Shown here in pieces: positions 27,823 to 31,320 of a stretch of 31,320 bases of DNA. Under the pieces are notes generated by a model. That model was not told the DNA's origin and did not search any database. It was given only the letters and a program-made list of their open reading frames with translations. The stretch covers positions 1 through 31,320 of IMG/VR virus record IMGVR_UViG_3300046740_000204. One strand, 5' to 3'. A program made the position numbers and the translations under genes. This DNA comes from a virus. How positions within the stretch are numbered: position 1 is the first letter of the stretch; every line of letters begins with the position of its first letter.

Positions 27823-28053
27823 ATGAACAAGGAACAGAAAGCGACGATCGACAAGGCCGATGCCCTGATCCAGGAGGCCCAGGCGCTCATCCAGGAAATC
27901 CGGGACGAGCAGCAGGAGGTCTTCGACGAGATGTCCGACAAGGTGCAGCAGGGCCCGCGCGGCGAGGCCTTGCAGGCGGTGCTCGAGCAGCTCGAGCTGG
28001 CGTCCGACGAATGCGAAAACATCGTCAACTACCTGGCGGAGGCGCGGGGCTAA
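27823..28053 (+). CDS. 76-aa coiled-coil protein
   Basis: ATG at 27823 with AAGGAG nine bases upstream; the frame runs further up to 27724 but without a start site. MNKEQKATIDKADALIQEAQ, then ALIQEIRDEQQEVFDEMSDK, VQQGPRGEALQAVLEQLELA and a last helix. It is acidic and looks like two long helices broken at QQGPRG. The last gene of the P4 unit. Function unknown; possibly a small regulator. Confidence 0.7.
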   Translation: MNKEQKATIDKADALIQEAQALIQEIRDEQQEVFDEMSDKVQQGPRGEALQAVLEQLELASDECENIVNYLAEARG

Positions 28054-28068
28054 AATTCTCTGGGAGGC

Positions 28069-28099
28069 GGTTGACAATCATGTCAACCGTCACCATCTA
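28069..28099 (+). promoter_or_regulatory. Promoter-operator cassette P5
   Basis: Palindrome GGTTGACA-ATCA-TGTCAACC at 28069-28088 with TTGACA at 28071-28076. The -10 at 17-bp spacing is CATCTA (28094-28099), the weakest of the set, so this promoter may be the weakest or need help. The next ATG lies 26 bases after it, behind GAAGGA. Confidence 0.75.
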
Positions 28100-28125
28100 T
28101 GTTGAGTAGCAAGAAGGAACCCCGA

Positions 28126-28386
28126 ATGATCGATGTTTTGAAAACCCTCGAAAAGCTGCCCGTTGAATGCGGATCGCGCGACCTCTCGACCGACGCGCCG
28201 ATCCTGATCCGACGCGGTGTGATGGGCTTCTGGCCCATGCCTCCCCGCTTCGACCCCGATCGTTTCAACGAGGAGCACGGCATCTCCCCGGCCCAGGTCG
28301 AGGCGATGCAGATCGGATCCATGTTTGGATGGGACTGCCCGGGTGCCGACCCCGACCACGAGATCAACCAGGAGAAGCCGAAATGA
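28126..28386 (+). CDS. 86-aa protein of unknown function
   Basis: First gene after P5. I chose the ATG at 28126 because GAAGGA lies about ten bases upstream; an in-frame ATG at 28099 sits in the -10 region. MIDVLKTLEKLPVECGSRDL, then ILIRRGVMGFWPMPPRFDPD and AMQIGSMFGWDCPGADPDHE. Its ATGA end overlaps the next start. The family was not recognised. Confidence 0.68.
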   Translation: MIDVLKTLEKLPVECGSRDLSTDAPILIRRGVMGFWPMPPRFDPDRFNEEHGISPAQVEAMQIGSMFGWDCPGADPDHEINQEKPK

Positions 28387-28727
28387 GAGTGCGTGTTTAC
28401 CGGAACCTCACCAGACGCTGCCTCTCGGTGCAGCGTAAGGTGCCCGGGAAGGGCTGGCGGCTCGACCGCCACGTCCAATGGATCCAGCTCGCGGATGCCT
28501 CGTTCGAGGTGTCCCAGGCGGGCCGGGAGCGGGTGCTGAGCACCGGACGCAAGAACGTCCACGCGTTCGTCGTGGGCACCCCGGTCGAGCCCAGCGGGAT
28601 CCGGAACGGCGTGGGCGTCACCTACAACCCCCGCAAGTTTAGCTCGTTCGTCACCGCGACCGGCGAGCCCGTTACCAAGGCGGCCCTGGTCGCCATCACC
28701 GTGGGCGGCATGACCGCCGCCCTTTGA
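28383..28727 (+). CDS. 114-aa conserved phage protein
   Basis: ATG overlaps the previous stop (ATGA). MRVRVYRNLTRRCLSVQRKV, then GWRLDRHVQWIQLADASFEV, QAGRERVLSTGRKNVHAFVV, GVGVTYNPRKFSSFVT, PVTKAALVAITVGG. The V-Y-R-N-L, A-G-R-x-R-V-L, R-K-N-V-H-A-F-V and Y-N-P motifs define a recurrent phage family. Basic and beta-rich, so nucleic-acid binding is possible, but nothing is proven. Second gene of the P5 unit. Confidence 0.74.
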   Translation: MRVRVYRNLTRRCLSVQRKVPGKGWRLDRHVQWIQLADASFEVSQAGRERVLSTGRKNVHAFVVGTPVEPSGIRNGVGVTYNPRKFSSFVTATGEPVTKAALVAITVGGMTAAL

Positions 28728-28738
28728 GGAGCCCAACC

Positions 28739-29059
28739 ATGAAAAGAGATCGTTACGACCCGCTGCCGAACCCCAGGGAGCAACCCCGCCACAACAGGAT
28801 CGTGCTCGACCTGCTGAACTCCTCGGCGGGTGACCTGATCCTCGACGGCATGGGCGACCTGTGCAGGCGCGAGACCTGGGACGACAGCTACATGAAAGAG
28901 CTGCCCTGGGCCCAGCACCGCGTCGGCGAAACGCTCGCCGTGATCAACCGTTTCGGTTGGAGACTGACCCCGGCTGGTGCCGAATATATTTTGTCGAACG
29001 ACATTTTCCTCCGTAAGGATCTCAGGTTTTTGAAGGAGGTGTGCACCGGCCTGCGTTGA
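28739..29059 (+). CDS. 106-aa protein, possible winged-helix-like
   Basis: ATG at 28739 with GAGGAG eight bases upstream, preferred over an in-frame start at 28724. MKRDRYDPLPNPREQPRHNR, then IVLDLLNSSAGDLILDGMGD, AQHRVGETLAVINRFGWRLT and GAEYILSNDIFLRKDLRFL. Alternating helices with a G-W-R-L-T-P-x-G turn resemble a winged helix, but this is weak. Its stop lies inside the left arm of the P6 operator. Last gene of the P5 unit. Confidence 0.64.
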   Translation: MKRDRYDPLPNPREQPRHNRIVLDLLNSSAGDLILDGMGDLCRRETWDDSYMKELPWAQHRVGETLAVINRFGWRLTPAGAEYILSNDIFLRKDLRFLKEVCTGLR

Positions 29060-29084
29060 CAAACACGTCAACCGTCCCCATATA
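29054..29084 (+). promoter_or_regulatory. Promoter-operator cassette P6
   Basis: GTTGAC-AAACAC-GTCAAC palindrome at 29055-29072, one mismatch in the inner part and one outside compared with the other five. TTGACA is at 29056-29061; CATATA (29079-29084) is at 17-bp spacing, with TATATA two bases further. It overlaps the stop of the previous gene. The next gene starts with GTG 26 bases after the -10. Confidence 0.75.
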
Positions 29085-29110
29085 TACCTTGTAAGGAAAG
29101 GAACCAAAAA

Positions 29111-29314
29111 GTGAAAAAATTGAGCCCCAAACAGCAAGACCGCGAAATCGAACGGATCTACAAAACCCATTGCTCCGGCATGCAAATCAACATGATGCGG
29201 ATCCCGGAGCTGTTCAGGAAGGCGCGTGGCATGCTGGCGTCCGGTGCCACTTTCACCGAGATCGGTGCGTTCATGGTCGCCTTCGTCAACGCCGAAAGGA
29301 GTCAGGTCTCATGA
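29111..29314 (+). CDS. 67-aa conserved phage protein
   Basis: GTG start with AAAGGAACC upstream. MKKLSPKQQDREIERIYKTH, then CSGMQINMMRIPELFRKARG and MLASGATFTEIGAFMVAFVN. The I-E-R-x-Y-x-x-x-C-S-G-x-Q-I-x-x-M motif marks a widely found small phage protein of unknown function. The stop overlaps the next ATG (ATGA). First gene of the P6 unit. Confidence 0.74.
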   Translation: MKKLSPKQQDREIERIYKTHCSGMQINMMRIPELFRKARGMLASGATFTEIGAFMVAFVNAERSQVS

Positions 29315-29562
29315 CCAAAACCGTCTATCCTCCCGAGCCGTGGCTCATCAAGCAGACCTTGATGATGCTGGCGGCGATCGAGTGGCGCGCCAAGGAGGGC
29401 GTCCACCCCAACCCGGCGGTGGTCAAGGCCCACTTCCACGCGATCGAGAACATGGCCGCCGCCGCGATCGCCAAGATCGAGGAGCACAGCCCCTGGACGC
29501 TGGCGGAGGCGGAGACCGAGAACGGCCTCTTTATCCCGTCCTGCGTCGCTTCAGCTCCCTGA
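29311..29562 (+). CDS. 83-aa protein of unknown function, last of the island
   Basis: ATG overlaps the previous stop and has AAAGGAG upstream. MTKTVYPPEPWLIKQTLMML, then AAIEWRAKEGVHPNPAVVKA, HFHAIENMAAAAIAKIEEHS and PWTLAEAETENG. Helical, with several Trp and His. It converges with the 93-aa minus-strand gene and overlaps its end by 32 bases. The unit ends at the terminator at 29753. Confidence 0.68.
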   Translation: MTKTVYPPEPWLIKQTLMMLAAIEWRAKEGVHPNPAVVKAHFHAIENMAAAAIAKIEEHSPWTLAEAETENGLFIPSCVASAP

Positions 29563-29812
29563 CGTAGTCTCGCTTTTCCTCCAACCAGCTATCGTGCAGC
29601 GCCTGATCCTCTTTCGTATACTGCCGGGTCGGCCACGGGTCGAAGTCCGGGATATCGTTCTCCCAGGCGCTGGCGGGGGATCCATGGTAGAGATCCTCGC
29701 CGGTTTTCTCGTCCTTGTCAGGCAAGGTGGAGGAAGACGTGGGTGATCCTTCGGGCCGCTTTGGCGGCCCTTTTGATTCCTCGGTCTCCGGTTTTCTTGG
29801 CTCCTGCGCCAT
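29531..29812 (-). CDS. 93-aa protein overlapping the end of the zeta-domain head gene
   Basis: ATG at 29812 with GGGAG nine bases upstream. MAQEPRKPETEESKGPPKRP starts a charged, Pro-rich, disordered part; the C-terminal half has DLYHGSPASAWENDIPDFDP, YTKEDQALHDSWLEEKRDYV and a basic end. The first 95 bases overlap the 3' end of the zeta-domain gene in another frame, so the two are made together. The role is unknown. Its position directly after a toxin-like kinase makes an inhibitor or partner worth considering. It shares its last 32 bases with the converging plus-strand gene. Confidence 0.66.
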   Translation of the reverse strand: MAQEPRKPETEESKGPPKRPEGSPTSSSTLPDKDEKTGEDLYHGSPASAWENDIPDFDPWPTRQYTKEDQALHDSWLEEKRDYVRELKRRRTG

Positions 29813-31320
29813 ATTGCTGATCTCCCGCGACGAACTGCGCCGATGTGCCGCTGTTGTCGAACACGCTCCAATGCCTGAACTTGGGGATGAGCGTGTCGAA
29901 ATTCTTCTCGTTGTCCACGTTGCCCAGGATGACCTCGGGAGGGACGAACCGCCCGTCCCCGGTCGCCCGCTGCTTCTTGGCGAACCGCATCATGGCCCGC
30001 GACATGGCAACTTCAGCCGGGGCGTGCATGTAGTGCCCCTCGATCGCGTAGCCAGCCTTTTCGTAGCGCCCGGCGCGGTCGAGGATGCTCTGGGTCGATT
30101 TCATCGTCGCGTCGTGCACGATGTTGAGGCCCAGCTCGATCGCCGTGTCCTCCGCCATGCGCACCATCTGGTCGCTCTCCTCGTGCACCTGGTCGGCGTT
30201 CCACCCGGCATACTCGGGCTTGAGCTGTTCCTTGAACTTGTCGGCGTCGACCACGATCGCGTGCGCGGCGTCGCATGGCGCGCCCGGGCCGTCGGTGAGG
30301 GACGATTTGCCGGAGCCGCCGCGCCCGCCCAGGAACGTCACCACGGGCTTCTCGCCGGGCTTCGGGATGGCCTTGTCGATCGCCTCCTGGGTGAACAGCT
30401 TGTCGAGGATCTGCCGGTGCAGCGCCGCCCGCTCCGGCGTCCAGGAGCCGTCCGGCATCTTGTAGCCGCCGTCCTCGACCGGGTCGATCGTCTGCATCCG
30501 GCGTGGCCGGGCGTCGAGCTTCGCCCGGGCTTCGTCGACCTCTTTCGAGACGCCGAGCTTCGCCGCGATGCTGTCCGCCGTCGCCCGCGCCTCTTCCTTG
30601 GTGTAGCGGTGCGGTGGCACCCCCTTGAACAGGCTCTCGGCGGGCCCAGGCTGGTGCGCCCCGCCGGAGCCGGGCTGTGCCTGGGCTTCCTTGCCACCGG
30701 CCTCTCCACCGCCGCCCTTGGCCCCTCCGGCGGCCTCCGCGCCGCCCTTGGCGGGCTGCCCGGCGGCCTTGCCGGATCCGCCGCCGCCCTCCGATGCTCC
30801 ACGTGGAGCATCGCTCTTGCCGCCGCCTTCGGATCCGCCGCCACCGCCGCCGCCGCCCGGGCCGAACTGCCCGGAGTTATTCGGCTGGCCGCGATGGTGC
30901 TTCGACTCTTCCCAGTCCCGCCAGCCGACGTCCCGGGTCGCCTCCGCCTCGGGGTCGTCGTCGGTGGGGGCGTTCATGAGCAGCTCGCGAACCTGGTCCT
31001 CGCTGAGCGCGGACAGGCCTTTGATCGTCTGCCCGATCGCGCCGACGTATTGTTGCAGCAGCGCCATCTCCGGGCCGCTCAGCTCGTCGCCGCCACCGTC
31101 CGGCCCCCGGGGCGGGGGCTCGGCGTCCTTGCCGGTGATCTTGCGGCTGACCGCCCGGACCGACCCGGCCATGAGCCGGGCGGCATGTTCCAGGATGATG
31201 TGCTGCACAAGCTCCTGGCCGAACTCCGCCGCGAGGTGTCCGCCCGCCATCAGCGCCTGCGTGCCGAGCATCCCCGTCGCGGCATGACCGGCGACATGCA
31301 CCGCCGCCTCCGCCGCTCCG
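29718..31320 (-). CDS. Head protein with C-terminal zeta-toxin-like kinase domain (5' end cut by right window edge)
   Basis: Open in frame to the window edge, so the N-terminus is missing; the first in-window GTG is at 31301. The first 140 residues are helical (AALLQQYVG-like segments, SEDQVRELLMNA) and end in HHRGQPNNSGQFGPGG, a motif seen in phage portal or head morphogenesis proteins. A very Gly/Ala-rich linker of about 100 residues follows. The C-terminal domain is zeta-like: Walker A LGGRGGSGKSS (about residue 325 from the GTG), VVDADKFKEQLKPEYAGWN, NIVHDATMKST, then IEGHYMHAPAEVAMSRAMMR. Zeta toxins phosphorylate UDP-N-acetylglucosamine or other sugar nucleotides. That activity is known for the family; here it would be virion-linked or late-made. 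Confidence 0.75.
   Translation of the reverse strand, partial: GAAEAAVHVAGHAATGMLGTQALMAGGHLAAEFGQELVQHIILEHAARLMAGSVRAVSRKITGKDAEPPPRGPDGGGDELSGPEMALLQQYVGAIGQTIKGLSALSEDQVRELLMNAPTDDDPEAEATRDVGWRDWEESKHHRGQPNNSGQFGPGGGGGGGGSEGGGKSDAPRGASEGGGGSGKAAGQPAKGGAEAAGGAKGGGGEAGGKEAQAQPGSGGAHQPGPAESLFKGVPPHRYTKEEARATADSIAAKLGVSKEVDEARAKLDARPRRMQTIDPVEDGGYKMPDGSWTPERAALHRQILDKLFTQEAIDKAIPKPGEKPVVTFLGGRGGSGKSSLTDGPGAPCDAAHAIVVDADKFKEQLKPEYAGWNADQVHEESDQMVRMAEDTAIELGLNIVHDATMKSTQSILDRAGRYEKAGYAIEGHYMHAPAEVAMSRAMMRFAKKQRATGDGRFVPPEVILGNVDNEKNFDTLIPKFRHWSVFDNSGTSAQFVAGDQQYGAGAKKTGDRGIKRAAKAARRITHVFLHLA
29753..29774 (+). terminator. Intrinsic terminator of the plus-strand island
   Basis: GGGCCGC-TTTG-GCGGCCC followed by TTTT: a perfect 7-bp GC stem with a 4-base loop and a T run on the plus strand. 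On the minus strand no T run follows, so it acts only on transcripts from the island. It lies 191 bases after the last island gene, within the coding sequence of the 93-aa minus-strand gene and the 3' end of the zeta gene. Confidence 0.8.

Noticed and set aside
28099-28125. Earlier ATG for the first gene of the P5 unit
   Set aside because: It lies inside the -10 region of P5, upstream of the likely transcription start, and has no ribosome-binding site; the ATG at 28126 has one.

Overview
The window looks like part of the genome of a tailed, contractile (myovirus-type) double-stranded DNA phage or prophage. The main evidence is a DUF3383-type tail sheath, a DUF3277-type tail tube, a DUF2184-type major capsid protein, a capsid cement protein, a DUF4054 connector protein, a baseplate hub, an endolysin and a holin-like protein. 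Base composition is high in G+C, start and ribosome-binding sites are of ordinary bacterial type, and the promoters are sigma70-like, so a high-GC Pseudomonadota host is likely. The host genus cannot be read from the sequence. No tRNA, rRNA, CRISPR array, integrase or insertion sequence was seen. Apart from a few short gaps the window is fully coding, and no stretch above 300 bases lacks a gene.

Layout. Minus strand, transcribed right to left: a head protein ending in a zeta-toxin-like kinase (right edge, partial) and a 93-aa protein; then, after an interruption, scaffold-like protein, cement protein, a Pro/Thr peptide, major capsid protein, and a run of small overlapping genes (including an Acb2/Tad1-like hairpin protein), then the DUF4054 protein. 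Next comes a 9.7-kb fibre cassette (three fibre proteins of 1043, 303 and 1867 aa, plus two small proteins). It is followed by tail-completion and neck proteins, two small fibre-like proteins, sheath, endolysin, holin-like protein, tube, a tail assembly chaperone with a predicted -1 frameshift, and the first 307 codons of a baseplate hub (left edge). Many genes overlap by 1-4 bases (ATGA, GTGA or TGATG junctions), which suggests one long late transcript with coupled translation.

The interruption is a plus-strand island of 21 small genes (23342-29562) pointing against the structural genes. It is organised in six transcription units. Each begins with a near-identical promoter cassette: the -35 box TTGACA forms the left arm of a palindrome (GGTTGACA-N4-TGTCAACC), a -10 box lies 17 bp further on, and a ribosome-binding site and start codon follow 23-30 bases after the -10. 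The island ends at an intrinsic terminator that lies inside the coding sequence of the converging minus-strand gene. The island genes look like early, host-takeover type genes: an LPD29-domain protein, a possible GIY-YIG/NUMOD-like protein, two zinc-finger-like proteins and many small families of unknown role. A common palindrome suggests that one dimeric regulator, encoded elsewhere, controls all six units.

The most interesting points are the repeated operator-promoter regulon set into the head module, the possible anti-defence hairpin proteins among the capsid genes, the zeta-toxin head fusion, the glycine-rich fibre in a fibre cassette between connector genes, and the frameshift site in the tail chaperone.
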